A stretch of DNA of 64,000 nt from Mycolicibacterium hodleri (GTDB taxonomy: Bacteria; Actinomycetota; Actinomycetes; Mycobacteriales; Mycobacteriaceae): positions 62,001 through 126,000 of the forward strand of contig NZ_JACKTL010000027.1 in NCBI RefSeq assembly GCF_025822245.1, read 5' to 3'. Of the stretch, positions 21,921 to 31,857 are shown one piece after another (position 1 is the stretch's first letter; each line of letters opens with the position of its first letter). Below the pieces are notes generated by a model, which saw nothing but the letters and a program-made list of their open reading frames with translations, made no database searches and had not been told where the DNA came from. Position numbers and translations under genes: made by a program.

Positions 21921-22721
21921 ATGAGCGACAACCGCGCGGACCGCATTGGCCTCGCTCTCGGGCTGGCCGAAAGTGCCGGCTCCCTGGCCAAGCACTACTT
22001 CGAGGACGGCACCCTCTCGGTCCAGACCAAGCGGGACGGCACCCCTGTCACCGCGGCCGACCGGGAGATCGAGCAGACGATGCGTGACGCCGTGGCGGCG
22101 AACTTCCCCCACGACGGCTTCGTCGGCGAGGAGTTCCCCGACGACGACGGCGACTCCGGCTTCACGTGGATCGTCGACCCCATCGACGGCACGAAGTCCT
22201 TCGTCCGCGGTGTTCCGTTGTACGCCAACCTCATCGCGCTACAGGAGGGCGACGAGATCGTGTTCGGCATCATCAACATGCCCAGCGCCGGCATCGTCGT
22301 CCACGCCGAACGCGGCAAGGGGTGCTTTCGCAACGGCGCACCGGTGCGGGTGTCCGACCGCGCCACCTTGGACGGCGCCTACGTGATGGCGACCTGGCTC
22401 GAGGATTGGGAGCCGGACGTCGTGGCCGACCTCCAGACCCAGGGGGTGACGGTGCGCACCTGGGGTGACGCCTTCGGCTACGCCATGGTCGCCTGCGGAT
22501 TCGCCGACGCCGTGGTCGACTACACCACGCAGCCCTACGACCTGGCGCCGATGCCGGTGATCATCGAAGAGGCCGGTGGCCGGTTCACGAGCCTCGACGG
22601 TCGGCGGGTGTTCAACGGCGGCAACGGGATCGCCAGCAACGGGCGCATCCACGAGGCTCTCCGCACATACGTGACCGCTCCCCTGGCGGGACACCTGGAT
22701 CGACAAGGAGTTCGGCTATGA
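21921..22721 (+). CDS. inositol-monophosphatase-family phosphatase
   Basis: A 266-residue Mg-dependent phosphomonoesterase of the IMPase/HisN group. Metal-binding motifs are present: GEEFPDDD (Glu near residue 74), WIVDPIDGTKSFVRG (near 91-105) and the C-terminal YDLAPMPVIIEEAGG. HisN-type histidinol-phosphatases share this pattern, but its place at the head of a transport/hydrolase operon argues for a pathway-specific phosphate ester. GGAG five bases before the ATG. Its last codons overlap the start of the small membrane protein (ATGA). Confidence 0.88.
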   Translation: MSDNRADRIGLALGLAESAGSLAKHYFEDGTLSVQTKRDGTPVTAADREIEQTMRDAVAANFPHDGFVGEEFPDDDGDSGFTWIVDPIDGTKSFVRGVPLYANLIALQEGDEIVFGIINMPSAGIVVHAERGKGCFRNGAPVRVSDRATLDGAYVMATWLEDWEPDVVADLQTQGVTVRTWGDAFGYAMVACGFADAVVDYTTQPYDLAPMPVIIEEAGGRFTSLDGRRVFNGGNGIASNGRIHEALRTYVTAPLAGHLDRQGVRL

Positions 22722-22996
22722 CGTCATTCATCCAAGGACTCAGTCGGCGGTCCATCGTCGCCTTCTTCGGGACGCTGTACGCCGTGGCCCTGGCGTTCGC
22801 CCTGTTCCCACCGCTGTACCTGTGGGGCAGCGGCAGTAGATTCGACATCCTCGGCATCCCGTTCGCGATCATGTACTGGGTGATTGACGCCCTGGTGCTG
22901 GGGCTGACGCTGACGGCCTTCTACGTGGTCGAAGACATCCGCGGCGAGCTCGACGACGACTCGACCGAACCCCTCGCAGAGAGCCTCGGAGGCTGA
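22718..22996 (+). CDS. small two-helix membrane protein, DUF3311-like symporter partner
   Basis: 92 residues with two hydrophobic helices (about 12-34 and 45-68) separated by PPLYLWGSGSRFDILGIPFA and followed by an acidic cytoplasmic tail. The loop motif and size resemble DUF3311 proteins, which are commonly encoded just before sodium:solute symporters, as here (gap of one base to the symporter ATG). Probably an accessory subunit. The start codon overlaps the phosphatase stop. Confidence 0.8.
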   Translation: MTSFIQGLSRRSIVAFFGTLYAVALAFALFPPLYLWGSGSRFDILGIPFAIMYWVIDALVLGLTLTAFYVVEDIRGELDDDSTEPLAESLGG

Positions 22997-22997
22997 C

Positions 22998-24554
22998 ATG
23001 TGGATCATGCTCGCCATGCTGGCGGTGTTCTACGCCATCGTCATCGCCATTCTGTATGTGACACAACAGAAGACGGCACCAAACTTCGACGAGTACGCCG
23101 TCGGCGGCCGCAGCTACGGCCCCTGGTACGTGGCCATGAGCTACGTCAACTCGTGGTGGCCGGGATCCACGTTCATCGCCTTCTTCGGATTGGCCACCGG
23201 CGCCGGCGTCTTCGGCCTCTACGGCCTGGCGTATTCGAGCCTGGGCGTGGCGATGATGTACTTCATGGCCACCCGCGCATGGCGGTGGGGCAAGAAGTAC
23301 GACCTGCGCAGCCAGCCCGACCTGCTGGGCAAGCGGTTCGACTCGTCGGCGGTTCGGATCGTCGCCAGCGTCATCGGCATCGTCTCGATCTTTCCCTGGG
23401 TCGTCCTCGGAATGCAGGCGTTGGGAACGGTTTTCGAGCTCGCCAGCGACGGGGCCTGGTCGGTCACCACGTGCCTGATCGTCGGTCTCGCGGTCATCCT
23501 CATCCGCCAGTACTGGACCGTCCGGATGGGCATGCGTGGCCTGATCATGACCGACGCCTTCCAGGGCACGGTCGCCTACGTGTTCTCGGCGATCCTGTGC
23601 GTGGTGCTGCTGTCCGGCGTTGCCGGTGGCCCGATCAGCATCGCCGACCTCGACGACGTCGCCGACAAGTACCTGGTACTGCCGGGTGACGGCGACAAGT
23701 ACGGACCGCTCTACATCTTCGCGTTGATCTTCACCGGCGTGATCGGATCACTGTGCTGGCCAACGAGTTTCCAGCGCATCTACACCGCGTCGAGTGTGCG
23801 GTCGGTGAAGTCGGGCACCTTGTGCACGGTGCTGATCTCCGGTGTCTTCTACACCCTGCTGATGCTCGTGGGCATCGCCGCCACGGCCATGCCCGACGTG
23901 GTCGCGGACCCACAGGCCGGCTGGTTCACCATCATGAGCGACTACGGCGGCACCTGGCTGCTGGGCCTCGGCATCACCATCGTCTTCGCCGCCTCCATGG
24001 GTCACATCGACGGCAGCGTCCAGGTCTGCGGCCTGCAGATCGCCAACGACCTGGTCAACACCACGAAGCGGCCGCTGTCGGACAAGCGGCTGACCCAGGT
24101 CGCGAAGACGTCGATGTTCGTCTTCATGGCCGCGGCGGGTGTCGTCGCGTACCTGACGTTCAGCATGACGCGGCTGCAGCTGCTGGCCCAGATCTCCTAT
24201 CAGGGCGTGATCCAGCTGGCGGTGCCACTGTTCCTGGGCATCTTCTGGCGCGGCGGCAACAAGCAGGGCGCGGTGGCGGGCATGCTGTCGGGGTTCCTGG
24301 TGGCGATGGTCATGACCTGGATCTATCCCGACGACGTCCGCTGGCTGGGCAGCCTGACCGGCGGTATCGTCGGCCTGGTGGTCAACCTGGTGGTGTTCCT
24401 GGCGGCCGCCGCGCTGGTCACGACCGACGACGCCGACAAGGCCCGGGTGAACGACATGTTCGACGCCGCCAAGACCAAGATGCGGATCGCGGCCCCGACG
24501 CCGCCGGTGGCGCTCGACGACCAGGTGCACGAGTTGGCCGAAGAACAACGATGA
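22998..24554 (+). CDS. sodium:solute symporter (SSS family)
   Basis: A 518-residue transporter with about 13 hydrophobic segments. The N-terminal pattern [20 protein letters not shown], then [21 protein letters not shown], is that of SSS proteins. The conserved [18 protein letters not shown] region (about residue 250) and the core [20 protein letters not shown] also fit. Likely uptake of a small polar solute with Na+ across the cytoplasmic membrane; substrate unknown. Its stop overlaps the next gene's ATG (ATGA). Confidence 0.92.
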   Translation: MWIMLAMLAVFYAIVIAILYVTQQKTAPNFDEYAVGGRSYGPWYVAMSYVNSWWPGSTFIAFFGLATGAGVFGLYGLAYSSLGVAMMYFMATRAWRWGKKYDLRSQPDLLGKRFDSSAVRIVASVIGIVSIFPWVVLGMQALGTVFELASDGAWSVTTCLIVGLAVILIRQYWTVRMGMRGLIMTDAFQGTVAYVFSAILCVVLLSGVAGGPISIADLDDVADKYLVLPGDGDKYGPLYIFALIFTGVIGSLCWPTSFQRIYTASSVRSVKSGTLCTVLISGVFYTLLMLVGIAATAMPDVVADPQAGWFTIMSDYGGTWLLGLGITIVFAASMGHIDGSVQVCGLQIANDLVNTTKRPLSDKRLTQVAKTSMFVFMAAAGVVAYLTFSMTRLQLLAQISYQGVIQLAVPLFLGIFWRGGNKQGAVAGMLSGFLVAMVMTWIYPDDVRWLGSLTGGIVGLVVNLVVFLAAAALVTTDDADKARVNDMFDAAKTKMRIAAPTPPVALDDQVHELAEEQR

Positions 24555-25798
24555 CGGCGGACCTCACCGACGAGGCGTTCCTCGCCGACTTCGCCGAGCT
24601 ATCGGCGATCGGTGCGACCGCGGCCGGCGGGGTGGACAGGGAAGCCGCCACCGAGGCCGACGGCCGGGCTCGAGAGTGGTTGCGGGACTGGTTCGCCGAC
24701 CACGGCCTGCACTGCCGGGTCGACGCGGTCGGCAACATGTACGGCGGCGCCGAGATCGTGGCGGACGCCCCGTGGGTCCTGCTCGGTTCGCACCTGGACA
24801 GCCAGCCGACGTCGGGCCGATTCGACGGCGCCTACGGGGTACTGGCCGGTGCGTACGCCGCGGCGAGGGCGGTTGCCGACCCCGAACGCGCCCGGTACAA
24901 CGTGGCGGCGGTCAACTGGTTCAACGAGGAGGGTTCCCGCTTCTCGCCGAGCTTGATGGGCAGCGCGGTCTACGTCGGCAAGACCACTGCCGAGGCGGTC
25001 CTCGACGTCGTCGACGAGAGCGGGACCTCGGTGCGGGATGCCCTGAGCCGCATCGGTTTTCAGGGTCACGACGTGGCCCCGACGGCGAACTCGTACGCGG
25101 AAATCCACATCGAGCAGGGCCGCACGCTGGTCGACGAGGGACTCGACATCGGGGTGGTGACCAGCAACTGGGCCGCCTACAAGTACGTCGTCACGGTGCA
25201 CGGCGAGCAGTCCCACACCGGCGCCACCCACATGCGGTACCGGCGGGACGCCCTCGTCGGCGCCAGCCAGGTGGTGCTGGCCGTCCGGGCCGTCGCCGAG
25301 GAGTTCGGCCCCGACACGGTGCTCGGTTCGGTCGGGCGGTTCACCGTGGAGCCCAACTCACCGGTGGTGGTGCCCGCCCGCGTCCGGCTCGCGGCGGATC
25401 TGCGTGCCCTGGAGGCGCGGACGGTGGAGGCCGCGCACGCGCGGTTCCTCGAGCGGATCACCGAGATCGACGAGGCCGGCGACGTCCACGTCGAGATCGA
25501 GAGCGCCACGTTGCGCCCGTCTACCCGCTACCAGGACTCCGGGATCGCGCTGGCCGGTGCCGTGGCCGACGAGCTCGGGCTGCGATGGCGCACGATGCCC
25601 ACCATGGCCGGGCACGACTCGGTCAACCTCAAGGACGTGGTTCCGACGGTCATGCTGTTCATTCCCAGCGTCGACGGCGTCTCCCACAACGAACGCGAAT
25701 ACAGCACCGACGCACAGATGCTCGCGGGCCTGCACCTGCTGACGGCCACCGCCCGGCGAATGGTCGCAGGGGCGCTCGAGGCGGCGCAGGTCTCGTGA
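24551..25798 (+). CDS. Zn-dependent amidohydrolase (N-carbamoyl amino acid hydrolase / allantoate amidohydrolase family, M20)
   Basis: 415 residues. Metal and catalytic motifs in order: [20 protein letters not shown] (His and Asp ligands), [10 protein letters not shown] (Glu base), [14 protein letters not shown], and near the end [10 protein letters not shown] and VSHNEREY (last His ligand). Family enzymes hydrolyse ureido or N-carbamoyl amides such as N-carbamoyl-L-amino acids, beta-ureidopropionate or allantoate. No other purine or pyrimidine catabolic genes are nearby, so the actual substrate is open. Overlaps both neighbours by 4 bases. Confidence 0.9.
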   Translation: MTADLTDEAFLADFAELSAIGATAAGGVDREAATEADGRAREWLRDWFADHGLHCRVDAVGNMYGGAEIVADAPWVLLGSHLDSQPTSGRFDGAYGVLAGAYAAARAVADPERARYNVAAVNWFNEEGSRFSPSLMGSAVYVGKTTAEAVLDVVDESGTSVRDALSRIGFQGHDVAPTANSYAEIHIEQGRTLVDEGLDIGVVTSNWAAYKYVVTVHGEQSHTGATHMRYRRDALVGASQVVLAVRAVAEEFGPDTVLGSVGRFTVEPNSPVVVPARVRLAADLRALEARTVEAAHARFLERITEIDEAGDVHVEIESATLRPSTRYQDSGIALAGAVADELGLRWRTMPTMAGHDSVNLKDVVPTVMLFIPSVDGVSHNEREYSTDAQMLAGLHLLTATARRMVAGALEAAQVS

Positions 25799-27201
25799 GC
25801 GACGACGTGCTGGACTCCCCCGCAGCCGTGGTGCGCGAGGCGTACCGCAGCGGCACCCTGACACCGGTCGACGTCCTGAGCCATACGCTGGCACGGATCG
25901 AGGCCCGCAACCCGGGCGTCAACGCCATGGCCTATGTGGACGCCGCCGGCGCCGCGACGGCCGCGGAGGAGTCCGCCCTTCGATGGGCCGCGGGCTCGCC
26001 GTTGAGTCCGCTCGACGGTCTGCCCGTCACCATCAAGGACAGCGTGCACGCGGTCGGCACCCCGTGGCGGCACGGCTGCGCCGCCAACGCCGACCTTCCC
26101 GATTCGACGTTCGACTCCCCGCCGGCCGCCCGGCTGAAGGAGGCCGGGGCCGTCATCGTCGGGAAGACGACGATGCCCGACTTCGGCATGATGGCCGCCG
26201 GCGTCAGCTCGCTGTACGGCGTCACCCGCAACCCCTGGGACCCGTCCCGAAGCACCGGCGGGTCGAGTGCCGGTGCGGGTGCCGCACTGGCGTCGGGCAT
26301 CGGCTTCTCGGCGGTGGGCACCGACATCGCCGGCTCGGTCCGGCTGCCCGCCGGACACTGCGGCCTGGTGGCGCTCAAGCCCACCCAGGGCCGCGTTCCG
26401 CACACCGCCCCGTCCACCATGCGCTCGGCCGGACCGATGGGTCGCACCGCCGACGACGTGATGGACATGTTCGACGTCGTGTCGGGCGCCGACGACCGCG
26501 ATCTGTGGAGTCTGGCACCGCCGACGGCCCCGACGCCCCGAGAACCATTGGCGCCGAACGGTCTTCGCATCGGCGCGCTGACCGAACTGGGGTCCGGCTT
26601 CGGCGCCGACGACGCGGTGCTGGCGGTGCTCGCCGACGCCGCGGCCGCGCTCCGCGACGGCGGCGCCACCGTGTCGACGGTGGCCCCGATCTTTGCCGAC
26701 GACCCGTATCCCGCACTGGACCGGCTGTTTCAGGTGCGCGCCGCGGCCGAACTGGAGTCCATCCGCGAGGACCTGCGCGAGCTGGTGCACCCCGCCATCC
26801 GGGGCTGGTGCGCGCCGGGTGCCGACCGCTCCGCCACCGACTTCACCCGCGACGGTGAGGCGGTGGCGCGTTCGGCGGAGCTCGTCCGCGCGGCGACCGC
26901 CGCATTCGACTACGTCATCTCACCGGTCATCCCGACGATCGGGTTCCCCGCCGACGAGGTCGGGCTCGATCCGGCACACCCGTTGGCGCACTGCGGCTTC
27001 ACCGCCTGGGCCAACCAGACGGCGCAACCGGCCGCGGCCCTGTGCTTCGGCTTCGGCGACGGCATGCCCGTCGGCATCCAGGTGATCGGACCCCGATTCG
27101 CCGACGCCGACGTGCTGCGTCTGACCAAGTGGCTGGAAGCGGCCCGGCCCGTCACCGTCACCTGGCCCTCACCGGCCGCCGTCCACCAGGGAGGCCAATG
27201 A
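25795..27201 (+). CDS. amidase signature family hydrolase, operon member
   Basis: 468 residues. The Lys-cisSer-Ser triad is complete: K81 in PVTIKDS, S157 in STGGSSAG and S181 in [11 protein letters not shown]. It hydrolyses an amide bond to acid and ammonia or amine. The N-terminal start GTG overlaps the M20 hydrolase stop (GTGA), and the end overlaps the first kinase-like gene. With the M20 enzyme this gives two successive amide-cleaving activities in one operon. Confidence 0.92.
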   Translation: MSDDVLDSPAAVVREAYRSGTLTPVDVLSHTLARIEARNPGVNAMAYVDAAGAATAAEESALRWAAGSPLSPLDGLPVTIKDSVHAVGTPWRHGCAANADLPDSTFDSPPAARLKEAGAVIVGKTTMPDFGMMAAGVSSLYGVTRNPWDPSRSTGGSSAGAGAALASGIGFSAVGTDIAGSVRLPAGHCGLVALKPTQGRVPHTAPSTMRSAGPMGRTADDVMDMFDVVSGADDRDLWSLAPPTAPTPREPLAPNGLRIGALTELGSGFGADDAVLAVLADAAAALRDGGATVSTVAPIFADDPYPALDRLFQVRAAAELESIREDLRELVHPAIRGWCAPGADRSATDFTRDGEAVARSAELVRAATAAFDYVISPVIPTIGFPADEVGLDPAHPLAHCGFTAWANQTAQPAAALCFGFGDGMPVGIQVIGPRFADADVLRLTKWLEAARPVTVTWPSPAAVHQGGQ

Positions 27202-28142
27202 TGCCCACCACAGACATCGCCGACTCGCTGCATTCGCTGGGACTGTTCGTCGACGTCGACGTCACCACCGACGCGGCCCCGACGATGGCCAGCCCGAGTT
27301 GGTGGGGTGCGGACTCGGAGTGCTTCGACGTCCGCACCGACGACACTTCGGCTTCTCCGACAACGGCTTTCGTCAAGTCCATGATCGGCCACGCCGGTGC
27401 CTACGTCGACGTCGCGCAGGCGTTCGCCGCCGCCACCGAGGCGGGAGAGCTCGGCGTCGGCCCGCGGGTACACGCCTCGGATCACGCCGCCGGCATCCTG
27501 GTGCTGGAAAACCTGGTCGACCCCGCCTCGACCGCGACGCTGAACGTGTTCGACGACGACGCCCGGCTCGAACAGCTGATCGCCCTGCGCAAGCGGGTGC
27601 ACGACTTCGGTTCGATCACCCGCTGTGCCACCGTCTTCGACGACGTCCGGACGCTGACCGACCTCGCCGTGGCCAACGACGTGGCGCTACCGGTCGACTT
27701 CGACTGGATGGCCCGGATGCTGGCGATGGCCGAAAAACGGATCGCGGCTACCGGTTTCGACACCGCGCCCTGCCACGGCGACGGCAACGTGTCCAACGTT
27801 CTGCTGCCCGACGACGGACGGATGCTGTTGCTGGACTGGGACGTCGCGGCGGTGATGGATCCGCTGCAGGACGTCGGCGTGCTGCTGGCCGAGGTGCGGC
27901 CCTTCGACTCGACCGCCCGGCAAGCCTTCGAGATCGCCTGGGGGCACTTCGACCAGGCCCTGTTCGACCGTGCACGGGTCTACGGCGTCGCCGACTGCGT
28001 CCGGTGGGGGTTGATCGGCGCGTATGCCGACGCGGCCCGCCCGGGCACGCTGGAGTACTCCAAGCTCTCCGACTGGCAGTTCCTGCGGGCCCGAGCCGGG
28101 TTGGGCGACGTGCACTTCCACGATCGGCTGGGCAGCCTGTGA
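27198..28142 (+). CDS. aminoglycoside phosphotransferase/choline-kinase-like protein 1
   Basis: About 314 residues with a protein-kinase-like fold of the APH superfamily. Brenner-type catalytic loop CHGDGNVSNVLL (His, Asp, Asn) and the metal-binding LLLDWDVAAVMDPLQDVG are intact. The N-lobe Lys is likely in TAFVKSMIG. Family members phosphorylate hydroxyl groups of small molecules. ATG overlaps the amidase stop; a second ATG is the next codon. The N-lobe is short and divergent from protein 2, so the two are old paralogues rather than a recent duplicate. Confidence 0.85.
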   Translation: MMPTTDIADSLHSLGLFVDVDVTTDAAPTMASPSWWGADSECFDVRTDDTSASPTTAFVKSMIGHAGAYVDVAQAFAAATEAGELGVGPRVHASDHAAGILVLENLVDPASTATLNVFDDDARLEQLIALRKRVHDFGSITRCATVFDDVRTLTDLAVANDVALPVDFDWMARMLAMAEKRIAATGFDTAPCHGDGNVSNVLLPDDGRMLLLDWDVAAVMDPLQDVGVLLAEVRPFDSTARQAFEIAWGHFDQALFDRARVYGVADCVRWGLIGAYADAARPGTLEYSKLSDWQFLRARAGLGDVHFHDRLGSL

Positions 28143-29113
28143 CCGGCACCGAGACCGTCCGGGACACCACCGGCAACCGGGCCGTCGGCACGGCGCGCAA
28201 CGAGACGGAGCGCAGCGTCGAGGCAGCCCTGGCGGCGATCGCACCGTGGCAGGGCAAGCGGCTGGAGTACGCCCCGGTGCTGGGCGGGCTGCAGAACAGC
28301 AATTGGCGAATCACCGTCGAGGGCACCGACACCCGCTACTTCCTGAAGATCCCCGGCGCCGGCAGTGAGACGTTCATCGACCGCGGCCTGGCCAACGAGG
28401 CCGCCCGTCGCGCGGGGGTGAAGGGGATCGGCCCCGAACTGGTCCACTTCGATCCGGACACCGGCGTCGAGGTCATCGAGTTCCTGGAGGGCTACCGCGC
28501 CTGCACCAACGGCGACTTCAAGGACGTGGCCATCCCCCACCAGATCATCGACATCTACCGGGTGCTGCACTCCGGCGAATTGCTGACCACCACCAAGACC
28601 ATGTTCGACATGATCGACGAGCATCTCGGGCAGGCCCGCGAGCTCGGGGTGCGGCTACCCGAGGACGCCGACCTGATCCTCGGCGAGTACCAGGTGGCCA
28701 AGCAGGCACTGTTGGCGTCCGGGCTGGATCTGGTTGCCTGCCACAACGATCCGATGCCGGGCAACTTCCTGGTCGCCGACGGCGAGCCGATGAAACTGGT
28801 GGATTACGAGTTCGCGTCCAACAACGAACGGGCCTACGAGCTGGCGTTGTTGACCACCGAGATGTTCTACACCGAGGAACTGGTCAACGAGCTCGTCGAG
28901 GACTTCTACGGCCGAGCCGACTTCGGGCTGCTGGCGCGGGTACAGGTGTGCGGTGCATTGGCCGACACCAAGTGGGGCCTATGGGCTTGTGTCAACCAGC
29001 AGCTGAGTTCGGCGTGGGACTTCGACTATCACAAGTACGGCTGCTGGAAGCTGATGCGGGCACGGCTGAAGATGTCCGATCCCCGCTGGGCGTTCTGGCT
29101 CAAGGCGCTGTAG
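28139..29113 (+). CDS. choline/ethanolamine-kinase-like phosphotransferase 2
   Basis: 324 residues, clearly closer to choline/ethanolamine or thiamine kinases than protein 1. It has a Gly-rich N-lobe LGGLQNSNWRI, an ATP-anchoring Lys in YFLKIPG, catalytic ACHNDPMPGNFLV and the metal site KLVDYEFASNNERAYELA. It would transfer phosphate from ATP to an alcohol or amino-alcohol. GTG start overlaps the previous stop. Last gene of the operon; its 3' end overlaps the convergent amidase by 14 bases. Confidence 0.87.
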   Translation: MTGTETVRDTTGNRAVGTARNETERSVEAALAAIAPWQGKRLEYAPVLGGLQNSNWRITVEGTDTRYFLKIPGAGSETFIDRGLANEAARRAGVKGIGPELVHFDPDTGVEVIEFLEGYRACTNGDFKDVAIPHQIIDIYRVLHSGELLTTTKTMFDMIDEHLGQARELGVRLPEDADLILGEYQVAKQALLASGLDLVACHNDPMPGNFLVADGEPMKLVDYEFASNNERAYELALLTTEMFYTEELVNELVEDFYGRADFGLLARVQVCGALADTKWGLWACVNQQLSSAWDFDYHKYGCWKLMRARLKMSDPRWAFWLKAL

Positions 29114-30530
29114 CCAGAGCGGGTTTCGCGTCGGCCCACGGCCGGACGGCCTCGTAGTTCGCCGCGGCCCGCAGGACGGCGGCGTCGGCGCGGTGAGCTC
29201 CGGCGATCTGCAGCCCGACGGGCCGGCCGTCGGCGGTGAACCCCGCGGGCACCGTGATGGCGGGGGTCGTGGTCATGTTGAACGGGTAGGTGAGCAACCA
29301 ACCGAGCAGTTGACGCTGCAACGACTGACCGTCGAGCCACTCGGGAGCGAACCGGTCGAGCGGAAAGGTGGGGCTGGCCAGCGTCGGGCTGACCAGGATG
29401 TCATAGGTCCGCATGAATTCCCCGAAGGTGTCCCACATCTTGCCGCGGAAGGCCTCCGCGCGGCCGATCTCGACGGCGGTCAACGTCTCGGCCTGCGCGA
29501 AGATCTCGATGAGGTTGTCGTCGACCTGACCCCGCTGCGACTTCCAGTCGAGTACGTCGTACTCACAGGAGTACCCCGGCACCCACAGCCCCTTCCACAT
29601 CGCCTCCTCGGGATCACCCCAGTCCGGCGTCGCCTCCTCGACCACCGCGCCGAGGGCTTCGAAGGCCCGCACGGCCTCGGCGCACACCGCGACCACTTCG
29701 GGGTCGACGTGTCCGAGGCCAAGATTCGGCGACCAGGCCACCCGCCAGCCGGTCACGTCACCCTCGACGGCTGCGGCATAGTCGATTCCGTCGGACGGGA
29801 CGCTGTTGGGATCGGAGTCCGATGGTCCGGCCATCACCGAGAACATCAGGGCGGCGTCGGCGACGGTCCGGGTGATCGGCCCGTGGAAGACGTGGGTGTA
29901 GTGCCGCCCGTCGAGAAGCGTGTGCGGGATGCGACCGAGCGACGGCTTGAAGCCGACCACGCCGCACATCGCCGAGGGAATGCGCACCGAACCCGCGCCG
30001 TCGGCACCCTCGGCGAGCGGACCCAACCCGGCGGCCACCGCCGCCGCGGCGCCCCCACTCGACCCGCCGGCGGTGTGACCGGGCCGCCAGGGGTTGTGCG
30101 TGGGGCCGTACAGATGGCTGTCCGTGCCGCCGTAATAACCGAATTCGGGTGCGTTCGTCTTGCCCAGGAACAGGCCACCGGCGTCCTTCAACCGGGTGAC
30201 CACCGTGGCGTCGTGGGTGCCCACGTTGCCGGCCAGGGGTTTGAGCGACGAGTCGAACGGCAGACCGGCCATCGTGGTCAGGCCCTTGATCGAGAACGGC
30301 ACCCCGTGCAGCGGCCCGCGAGTGCGGCCCTCGGACACCTCCTGCTGCAGGTCGGCGGCGTCGGCCAGCACCTGCTCGCGGTCGAAGTGAACGTAGGCGT
30401 TCAGCTGGGGGTTCACCGTCTCGATGCGGTCGGCGAACTCGCGTGCGATCTCCGTCGGACTGAGCGAACCGTTCCGGACGGCGTCGGCGAGAGCGGTGGC
30501 GGGTGTCCAGCACAGTTCGGCGTCGGGCAT
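29100..30530 (-). CDS. amidase signature family hydrolase, convergent
   Basis: About 476 residues, with the same triad spacing as the operon amidase (K82, S157 in AGGSSGG, S181 in GADGAGSVRIPS). It is otherwise diverged and longer at the C-terminus, where TTTPAITVPAGFTADGRPVGLQ is a standard family element. The ATG at 30530 is used; a GTG two codons upstream is equally possible. It faces the operon and shares its terminal 14 bases, so antisense interference with the kinase 2 transcript is possible. Substrate unknown. Confidence 0.92.
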   Translation of the reverse strand: MPDAELCWTPATALADAVRNGSLSPTEIAREFADRIETVNPQLNAYVHFDREQVLADAADLQQEVSEGRTRGPLHGVPFSIKGLTTMAGLPFDSSLKPLAGNVGTHDATVVTRLKDAGGLFLGKTNAPEFGYYGGTDSHLYGPTHNPWRPGHTAGGSSGGAAAAVAAGLGPLAEGADGAGSVRIPSAMCGVVGFKPSLGRIPHTLLDGRHYTHVFHGPITRTVADAALMFSVMAGPSDSDPNSVPSDGIDYAAAVEGDVTGWRVAWSPNLGLGHVDPEVVAVCAEAVRAFEALGAVVEEATPDWGDPEEAMWKGLWVPGYSCEYDVLDWKSQRGQVDDNLIEIFAQAETLTAVEIGRAEAFRGKMWDTFGEFMRTYDILVSPTLASPTFPLDRFAPEWLDGQSLQRQLLGWLLTYPFNMTTTPAITVPAGFTADGRPVGLQIAGAHRADAAVLRAAANYEAVRPWADAKPALATAP

Positions 30531-30759
30531 GCCCACACCCTATGTCGCCCGCGGCGGTACCGCAGGGCTCGCAGCGGGAAAAGAGCTGTCCGCCAAAGTG
30601 TTACGTGCATGTATCGGCGACCGCGAGGCGCGACGTCCCCCGATCGGTGGACACCCGCGTTCATCCGACCCATCCACCGGTCACCCGACAGACGCCAACC
30701 CTCCGCTACGACATAGTTGTCTCAACGCCGAAAACGGCACTCGCACAAAGGAGTCACAC

Positions 30760-30975
30760 ATGACCACCATCTTCCGCACCATCGCCGCCGCCACCATCAT
30801 CTGCGGCGCCGCACTCGGACTGGCCGGAGCCGCCAACGCCGTCACCTCCACCTCGCCGCAGGGCCCGGGCAACGTCTTCAGCCCCGGCACCTACGCCACC
30901 CCGGCCCCTACCGTCGGCCCCGGCTGGTACGGCAACCACGGCCCCGCCTACATCGCCCACCTGACCGGCAAGTAG
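30760..30975 (+). CDS. small secreted protein of unknown function
   Basis: 71 residues: a Sec signal peptide (TIFRTIAAATIICGAALGLAG, cleavage expected after ANA near residue 27), leaving about 44 residues rich in Pro, Gly, Thr and Tyr (GPGNVFSPGTYATPAPTVG...). A perfect AAAGGAG lies 7 bases before the ATG, arguing for real expression. No domain recognised. A strong hairpin follows directly, so it is probably monocistronic. Confidence 0.75.
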   Translation: MTTIFRTIAAATIICGAALGLAGAANAVTSTSPQGPGNVFSPGTYATPAPTVGPGWYGNHGPAYIAHLTGK

Positions 30976-30986
30976 CCCCCAGAACC

Positions 30987-31028
30987 CATCAGGCCCTCCC
31001 CAACCAATCCCCGGGGGAGGGCCTGATG
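30987..31028. terminator. perfect 15-bp inverted repeat, bidirectional terminator
   Basis: CATCAGGCCCTCCCC and its exact complement GGGGAGGGCCTGATG, separated by 12 bases. It stands between the small secreted protein and the convergent hydrolase lipoprotein gene, 11 and 5 bases from their stop codons. Very stable GC-rich stem without a T tract; should stop transcripts from both sides. Confidence 0.85.
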
Positions 31029-31032
31029 TACG

Positions 31033-31857
31033 TCATCGGCCGGTCAGCGCGCGCAGGCCGTCGACGCAGAGATCCCAGGCCGGCGTGCCGACGGTGATCG
31101 GGTCGAAGTGGTCGCCGTCGACGGTGTGCAACGTGCTCGCGTCACCCGCTGCCGACGCCGCGGCGACGAAGCCCTCGGACTGGTCGAGCGGCACCAACGT
31201 GTCCGCGGTGCCGTGCACGCACACCGTCGGCACGCCTAGCGGCACCAGGGCCACGGGCGACGCCGCCGCATACGCCTCCGGCAGGCGCGCGGGCGAGCCG
31301 CCGAGGTAGGCGTCGACGGCACCGCCGCCGAGCCCGTCCGCCGAACCGCGCACCAGGTCCAGCACACCCGCCTGAAGCACGGCGCCCACGAGCGGGACCG
31401 TACCGCCCCGGCGAGCCGCCAGCCACCCCGCCAGCTGCCCGCCCGCCGAATGACCAAGCGCGACAACGCGGCCGAGGTCCAGGCCGGTCGGCCGCTCCGC
31501 GAGGGCGTCGACCGCCGCCGCGACGTCCTGGCCCGTCCGCGGCCACCCACCTCCGTCGCCCATCCGGCGGTATTCGACGTTGAGCGCCGCGAAGCCGCGG
31601 CCCACCAGGTCGGCGGCCAGCGGCCGGCCGAGCTCGGCCCCGTAGCTCGACCGCCAGTAGCCGCCGTGGACGACCACCACCACCGGCGCCGGCGCCGAGC
31701 CCGCCGGCAGCGAGAGCTCGGCGTACTGACTGGGGTGCGGACCGTAGGTGAAGCGCATCGGATCATCGTCGTCGCCGCGGGCGCGAGGCGAACAGCCGGC
31801 CGCCATCGCCGCCACACCCGTCGCGGCGATCATGCGGCGCCGACTCAGGAACGTCAT
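31033..31857 (-). CDS. alpha/beta hydrolase lipoprotein (esterase/kynurenine-formamidase type)
   Basis: 274 residues. The N-terminus has an Arg cluster (SRRRM) before a hydrophobic stretch and a lipobox MAAGC (Cys 22), so it is probably a membrane-anchored exported lipoprotein. The hydrolase core has the oxyanion HGGYW, nucleophile GHSAGG, acid in HGTADTLVP and His in DGDHFDP. HGGYW plus this order is seen in BD-FAE-type esterases and arylformamidases. Start ATG overlaps the upstream MBL gene stop (ATGA); last gene of a four-gene operon. Confidence 0.85.
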   Translation of the reverse strand: MTFLSRRRMIAATGVAAMAAGCSPRARGDDDDPMRFTYGPHPSQYAELSLPAGSAPAPVVVVVHGGYWRSSYGAELGRPLAADLVGRGFAALNVEYRRMGDGGGWPRTGQDVAAAVDALAERPTGLDLGRVVALGHSAGGQLAGWLAARRGGTVPLVGAVLQAGVLDLVRGSADGLGGGAVDAYLGGSPARLPEAYAAASPVALVPLGVPTVCVHGTADTLVPLDQSEGFVAAASAAGDASTLHTVDGDHFDPITVGTPAWDLCVDGLRALTGR

